NCBI GenBank assembly: GCA_964410325.1 | Contig: CAYPFN010000006.1 | Coordinates: 1-64,000 of the forward strand | Reading direction: 5' to 3' | Source of the DNA: CAAFZY01 sp964410325 | GTDB taxonomy: Bacteria; Pseudomonadota; Alphaproteobacteria; RF32; CAG-239 | DNA length: 64,000 nt | Shown here: positions 35,389 through 43,575 of the stretch, piece after piece | Numbering within the stretch: position 1 is the first letter of the stretch | How the letters are laid out: every line of letters begins with the position of its first letter | Program-made: the position numbers and the translations under genes | The notes under the pieces: generated by a model | Told to the model about the DNA's origin: nothing | Databases searched by the model: none | Seen by the model: the letters and a program-made list of their open reading frames with translations, nothing else

Positions 35389-35816
35389 TCATTCCCTTGA
35401 TCTATTAGGCAATAGTATGTTTTTTGCTTTTGAACGGTTTTGAGTTGGTTCGTTGTTTGTAACTGGTTTTTCTCCAATGTTTCCATAAAGCCCAATAACC
35501 TCATTGTGAGCAACACCTTGATTTTCAGCATAAAAGACATTGTTGTTTTTTGTGTTTTCCTTACCTGGAAGTCCGGACGGGGACGGAGATCGTGGATCTC
35601 CCCTCAACGTCGTTGCCACCTTTTTAGCGCAGCTGAAATTAAATATTGTGTCCATTAAAGAGTCGCCTCTTTCTTTCAGTTGTTTTACCATCCTGAGAGG
35701 ATGTATTAAAACACCGACCATGCCAACTCCTAAATCAGTTTCGTTGCGAACCATACCATAATCATCATGTGAAATAGTATCTGTATGTACAATTTCTTTG
35801 GTGGAAAAATAGGTTT
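35389..35816 (-). pseudogene. Detached copy of a C-terminal segment of the 1210-residue protein
   Basis: Read on the minus strand, this open stretch encodes TKEIVHTDTISHDDYGMVRN and on to LKERGDSLMDTIFN, nearly identical to residues about 909-968 of the neighbouring 1210-residue protein. A Pro-rich stretch similar in part (LPGKENTKNNN versus RPGKETENNE) follows, and then a tail not found in the parent. There is no start codon or ribosome site at its beginning. The open frame continues upstream only by overlapping the parent gene in another frame. It is either a decayed partial duplicate or an orphan C-terminal cassette. Confidence 0.7.
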
Positions 35817-35849
35817 TTATAAAGGGGCTTGTTAAAAGCCCCTTTATAA
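35817..35849. repeat. Perfect 14-bp palindrome at the parent/copy junction
   Basis: TTATAAAGGGGCTT and AAGCCCCTTTATAA pair around GTTAA. It lies 24 bases beyond the parent stop and exactly where similarity of the detached copy begins. No T run follows the stem, so it is not a standard terminator, though it could still end transcription. Confidence 0.7.
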
Positions 35850-35872
35850 TTATTGCTTTTGCCAAAGCAGAA

Positions 35873-38800
35873 TTAGTGTTCGCATTGTTTTTGATTATTG
35901 CGGCGGACAACCTCCATATGTTGCCGTGCATCAGATGCCCGGACTTTGTTTTGGCATTGGTCCAGAGGTTTCCCTTCAATTAGATATTGGTTTAAATCCG
36001 TAATAACTACTTTACTGTTCTCTTTTTTATATTTGTTTTTTAATACTGGATTTAAAGAAATATTTCTTGAACCGTCTGCAACAACTTCATCTTTAGCAAC
36101 AAAATGCTTAATATATTTTTTGAAGTGAGTTAATGTCAGGGCGTTGACATAGTTTTCGCCTGTCAAATTGCTCTGCATTAGGCTCTGCCTCGCTTCATTC
36201 AAAATAGAGAAACGGCCACGATCGTTTTGTAGCATTTTGATTTTATACTTGTTTTGATCTTTCTCGTAAAGCAACAGAGCTCTGTCTCCTACAAACATAT
36301 TATCAAGCTCTTTCTGGCGAGCAATAAGATAATCATTCATCGACATATTGGGCGCTTCCGCCTGCCGTTCTTTTTCAACCCGCTGGCAATAGTTTTTGTA
36401 AACGTCGCCGTTAACATTCGGTTCCGTACCATAAACAATCTTATATTCGTCAACCAGCAAATCCTTTGGCGGTTTCTTATCTTCCACAGTAGGGGTATTG
36501 TTGATTGGCTCATGTTTGACTTCGTTGTTTTCTGTTTCCTTACCTGGACGTTTGGGCAAAGACGGAGGCAGATGTTTATTATCTTTCTCCTTGTTAAATA
36601 TTTTGTCCATTAAAGAGCCGACTCTTTCTTTCAGTTGTTTTACCGTCCTGATAGGATGTGTTAAAACACCGACCATGCCAACTCCTAAATCAGTTTCGTT
36701 GCGAACCATACCATAGTCATCACGTGAAATAGTATCTGTATGTATAATTTCTTTGGTTGGGAAATGCGTTTGATCATGGTCATAAGTTGAGAGTCTTTCC
36801 GGATAAAGAACATCGTTAACCGGGCGGTTTTCAATGGTACTTACAAAATTGTTCATACCAACGTGAGATTTTAATCCATCGTAAGCGCTTATAGCATTAG
36901 TATTGACAGTACCATCATTATTGAAAAGCATTTTCATATCTTGAATACTGTCATAAGAAATATTGTGTTGCTGCGCAAAATCTGTACCAAATACGGTATG
37001 ATAACCGTTGCTGGTTCCGCCGTCATACATCACCATATTGTCTGGTGCCTGCATACCGGCATCATGAGCCGTCAAAAGCATATGGTGAGGATTTTCTACA
37101 CCTGCATTGTGCAGAGCCTCAATCCGGGATTGTAACAACTCTGGATTATCTTTATACCAGTTTCTTTGTAAAAATTCTTTGGCATTCTGATCAAGAGCAT
37201 CAAAATCAATAACTTTTTCTGTTGTTGTTATTATAGTTTCATCATGAGAACCGGTTTTTTCCTCATGTTGGAAAATTTTATTATCAGGGCTGTATTGATT
37301 ATAAGAGTCAATAAGAGTATTGGCTGTTTCCCGCCCGGCATATGCAGCAATGCCCGTTACGGCAGCGCGTCCGATGGCCCAGGCTATCGCTTCCGCTTTA
37401 CCCATGCCGGCTTTAACGTTGTCACGATAGCTCAAAACAGCGCTACTTCCGCCACCGAGGGCCATAGAACCATAACCGCAGGCGGCCGCAATACCCGGAT
37501 TTCCGGTCGCAGCAAAGCCAAGCGCTACGGCGCCTAAAGCCGTGGTCGTAACGGTAGTCAGTAACCGGGGATCTTTGGCCATTGCTTTCAATCCGCATGG
37601 TAAACCTTCCTTTTTACGTTGTTTACGCCATTTCCAGATAGTTTTTGCCGTCATGGTAACGCCAAGTGTTACGCCGAGTGCCGCACCAGCAATTTTATTA
37701 AGACCTCCGGTTGCTGCGGTTAAGGATGCATCTGTGGCAGCGATTGTACCTGCCGTTGTAATAGCGCCAGAAATCAAAAAGGCGGACAACCCGAGCTTTG
37801 CCATGCCCTTAAGCTCTTTAATGCGCATTTCGCGTAAGCTTGGTTTCTTTTCAACCACGCGGTCGGCAGCGCGCTTATCCAGTTTTTCCAGTGGTTCGAA
37901 CAAACGTGTTGGTATTGAGCTGTTATTATTAAGTTTTTTATTTAGACGATGTGCATAGGCACCGGTCGCATTAATACAGTTGTCGATACCTGCTTCATAT
38001 CCGCTCGGGCTGATGCGCATCGGATGTGTAACATCAGCCAGCTTTCTTACGAATGCCTTCAGATATTTTTTGTTGGTAAATTCATCCGGCTTCTCAATAC
38101 CGTTGTTAACAACCCGGTCGCTGACGTAAAGAGAGAACAAAGTTGCCTGAATTTCTTCATTGAGATTATTCGTCAAATATTCAGTTGTAATTGGTGTGTC
38201 TGAACCAAGTTCTCGCATTAAAATATTTTGTTTGGCAACACGAATAACGTTATCAAGCTTACTCTCGGGAATAACCGTTGCCCCCGGATTCCATGTATCT
38301 GATAATGTTCCGTCAGCCAATTTGAACTGAGGTTCGGCCCCTCCTTGTTCATTGGTAAATTTGAAGTTGGAAATCAGCTGTAACGTGTCGTTGCTTACGT
38401 TAACTGAGGGTAAAAGCTCATTTAGGCGGTCAAAACGTTGCTCGACATTTTGAGGTAAGTTTGTTCCATCCAGATTCCATTCATTGTCATATGTGGCAAT
38501 AACTTCGTTCAGATAGTTTCTGCCATTTTCGATGATGTTTTTTTTCTGATTGTCTTCAGGGGTGTTTCTGAGTCCATGCTCACGTGCTTCTAACATTGCC
38601 ATATAACCATCGTAGGCATCACTGATGTTGGTAATATCGGCAAAATACAGCCCCTCTTTCTTTTCAAGATTGGAACAAAGTTCATCTATTCTGTTTTCCA
38701 CCTTTTTAAGCATTTCCTCTTCCCGGCGGATATCAGAGCCTTGAGGAGCCGTGCTGATTATCTGCCGCAGCTCATCATATTTTTGACCGAGAAGTTTAGG

Positions 38801-39505
38801 CGGAATCAGCGGCAGGCTATCTGAATTAATCATCTTTTCGGTCAGACGGTTTTCAAATTCTTTCCATTCCGCACCAGTAAGGTTATTGTCGCTACGAAAA
38901 TGATGAAGTACTTCAATGGCCTTGTCAGGGGAGGAGGAAGCACTGCGGAGAGTATTATCGTCGATTTTTGCCATATCTTTTAATACGGCAAGCTGTAAAA
39001 CATCCAGTAAATATTCGTTTTGATCAGAATATAAACTTCTTAACCTGATTTCGTCATTTTCTTTGGTTATACCTTTCTTTTCTACTTTTTCAGTATGTAG
39101 ATTCTCAAACCTACCTGTTTTTTCATTATGTCCTTCAGGCAGTTTGCTCTCTTTCCTTTCCTTTCCTTTCTCGAGTTCCCGTTGCGCCAGATTTTTATTC
39201 ATGTTCACCCCATAGGCAAGAGTAAAGACTTTTTCTTCATCTTTCAATTCATCAAAGTTTTTTCCCTGAAAATATTTATTAAGCACTTCCTGTTTGGCAT
39301 CTTCGGATATTTGTTTTCCCATATCGTCAAGCACTTTTTTGTCATTCTCATCAATATCATTTTTGGCATATTTAAATAACCAAATCCAGGCATCGAGCTC
39401 ATAGTCATACAAGTTCTTAATATCATCCGAACCGATTTTCTCTTTAAGAAAATCTTTAAACTCATCAAGTTCCAACATTGAATGATTAATAGGATATTTT
39501 GCCAT
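35873..39505 (-). CDS. Giant protein of unknown function with central hydrophobic region
   Basis: A 1210-residue protein, not recognised. Residues 1-560 are charged and helical, with no signal peptide. Residues about 568-740 hold several Ala/Gly-rich hydrophobic segments interrupted by a basic loop (KTIWKWRKQRKKEGLPC). Residues 740-900 are soluble and rich in His and Asn. Residues 909-968 are the segment that is repeated downstream. A Pro/Glu/Lys linker and a basic C-terminal domain (about 1010-1210) follow. The order resembles the 945-residue protein at 12957-15794. Size, membrane-insertion-like core and duplicated C-terminal block would suit a secreted effector or adhesin, but no toxin or immunity motif is seen. 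Confidence 0.72.
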   Translation of the reverse strand: MAKYPINHSMLELDEFKDFLKEKIGSDDIKNLYDYELDAWIWLFKYAKNDIDENDKKVLDDMGKQISEDAKQEVLNKYFQGKNFDELKDEEKVFTLAYGVNMNKNLAQRELEKGKERKESKLPEGHNEKTGRFENLHTEKVEKKGITKENDEIRLRSLYSDQNEYLLDVLQLAVLKDMAKIDDNTLRSASSSPDKAIEVLHHFRSDNNLTGAEWKEFENRLTEKMINSDSLPLIPPKLLGQKYDELRQIISTAPQGSDIRREEEMLKKVENRIDELCSNLEKKEGLYFADITNISDAYDGYMAMLEAREHGLRNTPEDNQKKNIIENGRNYLNEVIATYDNEWNLDGTNLPQNVEQRFDRLNELLPSVNVSNDTLQLISNFKFTNEQGGAEPQFKLADGTLSDTWNPGATVIPESKLDNVIRVAKQNILMRELGSDTPITTEYLTNNLNEEIQATLFSLYVSDRVVNNGIEKPDEFTNKKYLKAFVRKLADVTHPMRISPSGYEAGIDNCINATGAYAHRLNKKLNNNSSIPTRLFEPLEKLDKRAADRVVEKKPSLREMRIKELKGMAKLGLSAFLISGAITTAGTIAATDASLTAATGGLNKIAGAALGVTLGVTMTAKTIWKWRKQRKKEGLPCGLKAMAKDPRLLTTVTTTALGAVALGFAATGNPGIAAACGYGSMALGGGSSAVLSYRDNVKAGMGKAEAIAWAIGRAAVTGIAAYAGRETANTLIDSYNQYSPDNKIFQHEEKTGSHDETIITTTEKVIDFDALDQNAKEFLQRNWYKDNPELLQSRIEALHNAGVENPHHMLLTAHDAGMQAPDNMVMYDGGTSNGYHTVFGTDFAQQHNISYDSIQDMKMLFNNDGTVNTNAISAYDGLKSHVGMNNFVSTIENRPVNDVLYPERLSTYDHDQTHFPTKEIIHTDTISRDDYGMVRNETDLGVGMVGVLTHPIRTVKQLKERVGSLMDKIFNKEKDNKHLPPSLPKRPGKETENNEVKHEPINNTPTVEDKKPPKDLLVDEYKIVYGTEPNVNGDVYKNYCQRVEKERQAEAPNMSMNDYLIARQKELDNMFVGDRALLLYEKDQNKYKIKMLQNDRGRFSILNEARQSLMQSNLTGENYVNALTLTHFKKYIKHFVAKDEVVADGSRNISLNPVLKNKYKKENSKVVITDLNQYLIEGKPLDQCQNKVRASDARQHMEVVRRNNQKQCEH

Positions 39506-39728
39506 GAGGAGGTCCTTTCGTAAATTATATTAAAGTCTATAAAAACACTCTATCATTTTTGTCTAAAAATTACAAGATTTTTTTTATTTTCTATAATTTT
39601 TTATATTTTCTAAATAAAATCCTAACAATCAAAAAAAAGTGTTAATAAACAAATCTATTATAAAACAAAGTGATAATTCATGTTTGTTTTGTTTGTTATA
39701 AAAAATTAACAAACAACATAAAAAATAC

Positions 39729-39756
39729 TTGCAATTTATTTTTGATATGCTATTAA
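39729..39756 (+). promoter_or_regulatory. Probable promoter of tRNA-Gly(GCC)
   Basis: TTGCAA (39729-39734) and TATTAA (39751-39756) with a 16-base spacer, ending 18 bases before the tRNA. Confidence 0.55.
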
Positions 39757-39774
39757 ATACCACATCAAAACGAT

Positions 39775-39849
39775 GCGGGTATAGCTCAGGGGTAGAGCGC
39801 AACCTTGCCAAGGTTGATGTCGTGGGTCCGAATCCCATTGCCCGCTCCA
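39775..39849 (+). tRNA. tRNA-Gly (anticodon GCC)
   Basis: Complete cloverleaf with acceptor GCGGGTA/TGCCCGC, anticodon stem CAACC/GGTTG around TTGCCAA (anticodon GCC), T arm with GGTCCGAATCC, discriminator T and an encoded CCA. A short hairpin with a T run follows (AGTCTCC...GGAGACTTTTTT, about 39857-39882) and probably terminates it. Confidence 0.95.
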
Positions 39850-39907
39850 ATTCATAGAGTCTCCTGAACGGAGACTTTTTTATTATCAATTTCGTAATGG
39901 ATGGGGT

Positions 39908-40051
39908 ATGACAGAGGTTAAGAAAAACAAAGAGTTACGATTTGAACGCGAGGCCAAAGCTCTGCAAAAAAATTTGGCAAAACGCAAAAAACAACAGTCC
40001 GAACGCGAAAAACTCAAGCAAACAAAGGAACTTAAAAATGGACAAGATTAA
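39908..40051 (+). CDS. Small basic protein encoded in front of murA
   Basis: A 47-codon frame starting MTEVKKNKELRFEREAKALQ, very rich in Lys, Arg, Glu and Gln and predicted to be one helix. Its stop (TAA 40049-40051) overlaps the first codons of murA in another frame, so the genes are coupled. Small Lys/Arg-rich ORFs in front of murA are common in alphaproteobacteria; the function is unknown. The AT-rich upstream region has only a weak ribosome site. Confidence 0.65.
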   Translation: MTEVKKNKELRFEREAKALQKNLAKRKKQQSEREKLKQTKELKNGQD

Positions 40052-41330
40052 AATCAAAGGAGGCAATCAGTTAAACGGCAAAATTTATATCAGTGGTGCC
40101 AAAAATGCAGCGTTGCCACTGATTTGCGCTGGCCTGCTTACCAAAGAGCCGATAACTCTAGCCAATATGCCGATTTTATCGGATATCAAATCATTAAACG
40201 CATTGCTTATTGAACTGGGTACGGAAATCACGGAAGAAGATAATAAGTCTGGCAAATATGAATCAAGAACTTATGTTTACCAAACAAAAAAGTTTTTAAG
40301 CCTGATTGCGCCATACGATTATGTCCGGAAAATGCGCGCCTCATATTATGTTTTAGGTCCGCTTTTGGCGCGGGAAGGTCATGTGGAGCTTTCGTTGCCG
40401 GGAGGTTGCGCTATCGGAGCGCGGCCGATGGATATCCATTTATACGCTTTGGAACAAATGGGTGCCAGCATAGAGATTAAAAACGGTTATGTCGTGGCCG
40501 ATGCCAAAGGCGGTCTTAAAGGGGCCAACATCATTTTCCCCAAAGCTTCGGTTGGTGCCACTTGCAATATCTTAATGGCCGCAACTCTGGCCAAAGGCAC
40601 CACCTGGATTGAAAACGCTGCCAAAGAACCGGAAATCGGTGATTTGATTGATTTGTTAACGGATATGGGCGCCAAAATCGAAGGCAAAAACACCTCTATT
40701 TTAACAATTGAAGGGGTTAAATCTCTGCACGGCGCCACCCACACCGTTATCTCAGACAGGATTGAAGCCGGCTCTTATGCTATCGCCGCCGCCATAACCA
40801 AAGGACGTATTGAACTGGTTAATGCCCGGGCGGAGCATCTGCAGACGCCACTTAATATTTTGCGCGCCATGGATATTAAAATTACCGAAAAACCGGGAAG
40901 CATAATTGTTGATGCTCGCAATGCCCTGATGCAGGGACAAGATATTATGACGGATTATTATCCAGGTTTCCCTACAGATTTACAGGCTCAGTTTATGGCG
41001 TTGATGACGGTTGTTCCAGGCGCATCGCTGGTAACGGAAAACATCTGGGAAAATCGCTTTATGCACGTTCCGGAATTAATGCGTATGGGCGCCAACATCA
41101 ATGTTCACGGATTTGCCTCAGCCATTATCCGCGGGGTTAAAAGGTTGTCCGGCGCGCCGGTTATGGCAACGGATTTGCGCGCTTCGTTTGCTCTGGTGCT
41201 GGCAGGGCTTGCCGCAGAAGGGGAAACGATTGTCAATCGTGTTTACCACCTTGATCGTGGTTATGAAAAACTGGAAGAAAAACTTAAAGGCGTTGGCGCC
41301 GATATTGAAAGAATAAAAGAAACGGATTAA
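40038..41330 (+). CDS. murA: UDP-N-acetylglucosamine 1-carboxyvinyltransferase MurA
   Basis: A 430-residue MurA, an EPSP-synthase-fold enzyme making the first committed step of peptidoglycan synthesis (enolpyruvyl transfer from PEP to UDP-GlcNAc). The opening MDKIKIKGGNQLNGKIYISGAKNAALPLI and the catalytic-loop cysteine in LPGGCAIGARPMDIHLY (about Cys124, the fosfomycin target) are intact. The start at 40038 has AAAGGA upstream; the longer open frame upstream belongs to the overlapping 47-codon gene region. Confidence 0.97.
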   Translation: MDKIKIKGGNQLNGKIYISGAKNAALPLICAGLLTKEPITLANMPILSDIKSLNALLIELGTEITEEDNKSGKYESRTYVYQTKKFLSLIAPYDYVRKMRASYYVLGPLLAREGHVELSLPGGCAIGARPMDIHLYALEQMGASIEIKNGYVVADAKGGLKGANIIFPKASVGATCNILMAATLAKGTTWIENAAKEPEIGDLIDLLTDMGAKIEGKNTSILTIEGVKSLHGATHTVISDRIEAGSYAIAAAITKGRIELVNARAEHLQTPLNILRAMDIKITEKPGSIIVDARNALMQGQDIMTDYYPGFPTDLQAQFMALMTVVPGASLVTENIWENRFMHVPELMRMGANINVHGFASAIIRGVKRLSGAPVMATDLRASFALVLAGLAAEGETIVNRVYHLDRGYEKLEEKLKGVGADIERIKETD

Positions 41331-41355
41331 ATCGTTATCAACGGGGAAGAAAAAC

Positions 41356-41724
41356 ATGAAAAAATTTTTATCTTTATGCAGCGTGTTAATGTTGTTTGCT
41401 TGTTCGGACAAATCTGCTTCTTTAGATGGTGAATATAAAATGGTTAACGCGCCGGAAAACGCTGAAATCACCATCGGTTTTACCGAAGACAGATATTTTG
41501 GCAACGCTGCCATCAATCGTTATTTTGGCAGTTTTGCGAAAAACGGTAATGAAATTAAATTCGGTCCGGCCGGTGCCACCATGATGGCTGGTCCTGAAGA
41601 GCTGATGAAAGCCGAACAACAGTATTTGCAGGATTTGGCCAAAGTAACAACTTATGCCATCACCGGCACAATGTTGAACCTAACGGGCGAAGGCGTTAGC
41701 TTGTCTTTTGAAAAACAAAAATAA
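41356..41724 (+). CDS. META-domain lipoprotein
   Basis: A 122-residue lipoprotein with lipobox LFAC (Cys16) and a META/HslJ-type domain: AAINRYFGSFAKNGNEIKFGPAGATMMAGPEELMKAEQQYLQDLAKVTTYAITGTMLNLTG. META domains occur in envelope proteins linked to stress or antibiotic tolerance (E. coli HslJ), without a known biochemical activity. It follows murA by 25 bases and could share its transcript. Confidence 0.88.
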   Translation: MKKFLSLCSVLMLFACSDKSASLDGEYKMVNAPENAEITIGFTEDRYFGNAAINRYFGSFAKNGNEIKFGPAGATMMAGPEELMKAEQQYLQDLAKVTTYAITGTMLNLTGEGVSLSFEKQK

Positions 41725-42026
41725 AATTTATAATTATGAATCCAACTTATCTAAGATTTGAACCAAAATATCAAGGATTTCTTTTTGCGGTACACGTAAA
41801 GAAAGCGTTTATTCAATCGTTCACTGCGTATCAGTCATTTTTATTTCTCTGAAATTAAGTTCACTTTTAACCAGATTATTAAAGAAGACTTTTGTTTTCA
41901 AGAAATAACTTAAAAACAGGGTATTACCCTTACTTACTTTCCCGCTATTCTCTTCGCCAGTTTATTAACCCAATCCATATCCATCCCAGCTTTTTATATT
42001 GGAAAAAATAAAACAGCACAAAAAAA
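41725..42026. other. Non-coding stretch
   Basis: About 300 AT-rich bases after the META lipoprotein gene without a plausible gene, tRNA or strong terminator. Confidence 0.5.
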
Positions 42027-42051
42027 GTATTGTATTGTATGGTATGGTATG
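42027..42051 (+). repeat. Five tandem GTATK pentamers
   Basis: GTATT GTATT GTATG GTATG GTATG, 54 bases before the start codon at 42105 and so probably in the promoter or leader of that gene. Confidence 0.85.
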
Positions 42052-42104
42052 GTACTATTACATTTGAAAAGTATTTTTATGTTTAACTTAATTTTGATAC
42101 AATT

Positions 42105-43244
42105 ATGGAAAAACTGAAGAAACTGGTAAAAGACCTGGCAAAATCGAACGGGTTCAAATGTAACGCCGCTGGTCGGCAGTTTGTTGCTGATAAAATTCAG
42201 CTAACTATGCCACGCCAATTCAACGGTGATATCATGAGAACCTTTAAGCTGGCCGAAGAGGTCGGTGGGTGCCAGCCCGGGGAAGAATACGAATATTTTG
42301 CACATGGCAAAAAATTCGTCTTCCGAATCTGTGGATTAAACAATATCCCGAAAGATCTTACCAACCCTGTATTGGCCGGATTTTCGGGTACAATGGCATT
42401 GCCGACGTATCTGATGGAAGCCGTCAGGATGTATGCCAAACAAACGGGCAAAGTGCTACCACTATTGCTGGTTGGCAAAGCAAGCAACAAAGGTCTGTTC
42501 GGCAAGGTGTTCAATCGAACCCAAGGGCTGATGGTTGATGCTGAAAACAAGACGTACATGAACGTCTTGGAACTCATGGCACCATCTGCTTGGGTCCGGG
42601 AAAATGATCGTATCTGTCATGATATAGATACGGTCGGAAACCTTGAGGAACTAGCTGCGTTTGCCAAAGATCAGGGGAAAGAAGTAACATTCATTCTCTG
42701 TACGGGGCAACCGTGGTATGACAAGCGAATTGTTGCCGAATTCGCTTGGCATGTGCGTGAAGAAAAATACAAGGATGTGAAAATGAACTTCGTGCTCATT
42801 CACTGTCCGTTGTATCTTGACTTCCACGTCATAGATGGCCGACCTTCCGAGCTATCCCTAGGATATGCTCAGGCGTCTATCGGTCCATTGTGCAAAGACA
42901 CAATCGGATTTGACGGCACCACGGAATCGGCTAATCCCGAGCGCTTTCTGATGCCAGGTGTGAAAGAATTCAACTGGTATCAGCTGGAGGAGTTAATAAA
43001 GAATTATGCCAACATGGGTTGGCCAAATTATGAAGAAATTCTTTATGGCTCCAACCATGAAGATGCCGTGGTAAACGTTCTGATGGCGGACTTATATGCC
43101 CGCGCTGCCTTTACGGGGGACAGCTACGACGAAGAAATTCGTCAAGATGTGGCTGAATATCAGGCATTTGCCGGCGTCTATAATGGTGGTGATTTCTTAG
43201 CATATTTGCAGAACACCCCAGACATTAGCTTCTTCGACGACTAA
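42105..43244 (+). CDS. Soluble protein of unknown function
   Basis: A 379-residue protein without signal peptide or membrane segments; not recognised. Ordered-looking stretches include PLLLVGKASNKGLFGKVFNRTQGLM, EVTFILCTGQPWYDKRIVAEFAWHV and MNFVLIHCPLYLDFHVID, alternating strands and helices as in a Rossmann-like fold. Codons end in G or C more often than in neighbouring genes, which may mean recent transfer. No Shine-Dalgarno is seen before the ATG. A strong terminator follows the stop. Confidence 0.65.
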   Translation: MEKLKKLVKDLAKSNGFKCNAAGRQFVADKIQLTMPRQFNGDIMRTFKLAEEVGGCQPGEEYEYFAHGKKFVFRICGLNNIPKDLTNPVLAGFSGTMALPTYLMEAVRMYAKQTGKVLPLLLVGKASNKGLFGKVFNRTQGLMVDAENKTYMNVLELMAPSAWVRENDRICHDIDTVGNLEELAAFAKDQGKEVTFILCTGQPWYDKRIVAEFAWHVREEKYKDVKMNFVLIHCPLYLDFHVIDGRPSELSLGYAQASIGPLCKDTIGFDGTTESANPERFLMPGVKEFNWYQLEELIKNYANMGWPNYEEILYGSNHEDAVVNVLMADLYARAAFTGDSYDEEIRQDVAEYQAFAGVYNGGDFLAYLQNTPDISFFDD

Positions 43245-43247
43245 ATT

Positions 43248-43283
43248 AAAAACCTCTTACCCCCAAGGTAAGAGGTTTTTTTT
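43248..43283 (+). terminator. Rho-independent terminator
   Basis: AAAAACCTCTTAC and GTAAGAGGTTTTT pair around CCCCAAG, with a run of eight T. Confidence 0.92.
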
Positions 43284-43575
43284 GTGACTAAAACTGTTTA
43301 TTAATTCGCTCAAATATGATTAGCGTATGATAACATAAATCCTTACAGATTATTAAAGCAGAATTGAGATATAAATTCTTATCAAATAATTTAGCAAAGA
43401 TTTTTAATGATTGGCTTTATTAAACAATTTTGTGGAAATAACCTCTCTATAAATCATACATAAATCATAATTGCGCCTATTATTTTTTTTCGCCCCGAGG
43501 AATTAAGGGGCTTTTCATATTTTAAAATTGACAAGATATAAAAAATAGTATTTTATGAACCGAAAAGGAAATATT
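43284..43575. other. AT-rich non-coding stretch upstream of the glycosyltransferase genes
   Basis: No gene seen. GCCCC/GGGGC at 43492-43511 followed by TTTT is a weak terminator-like hairpin. The promoter of the glycosyltransferase operon should lie between it and 43576 but no convincing boxes stand out. Confidence 0.45.

Noticed and set aside
35817..35849. Standard rho-independent terminator of the 1210-residue gene
   Set aside because: The stem is perfect but neither strand has a T run after it.
35850..35979. N-terminal extension of the detached cassette into the 1210-residue gene
   Set aside because: These codons are the parent gene's 3' end read in another frame; similarity of the copy starts only at 35816.
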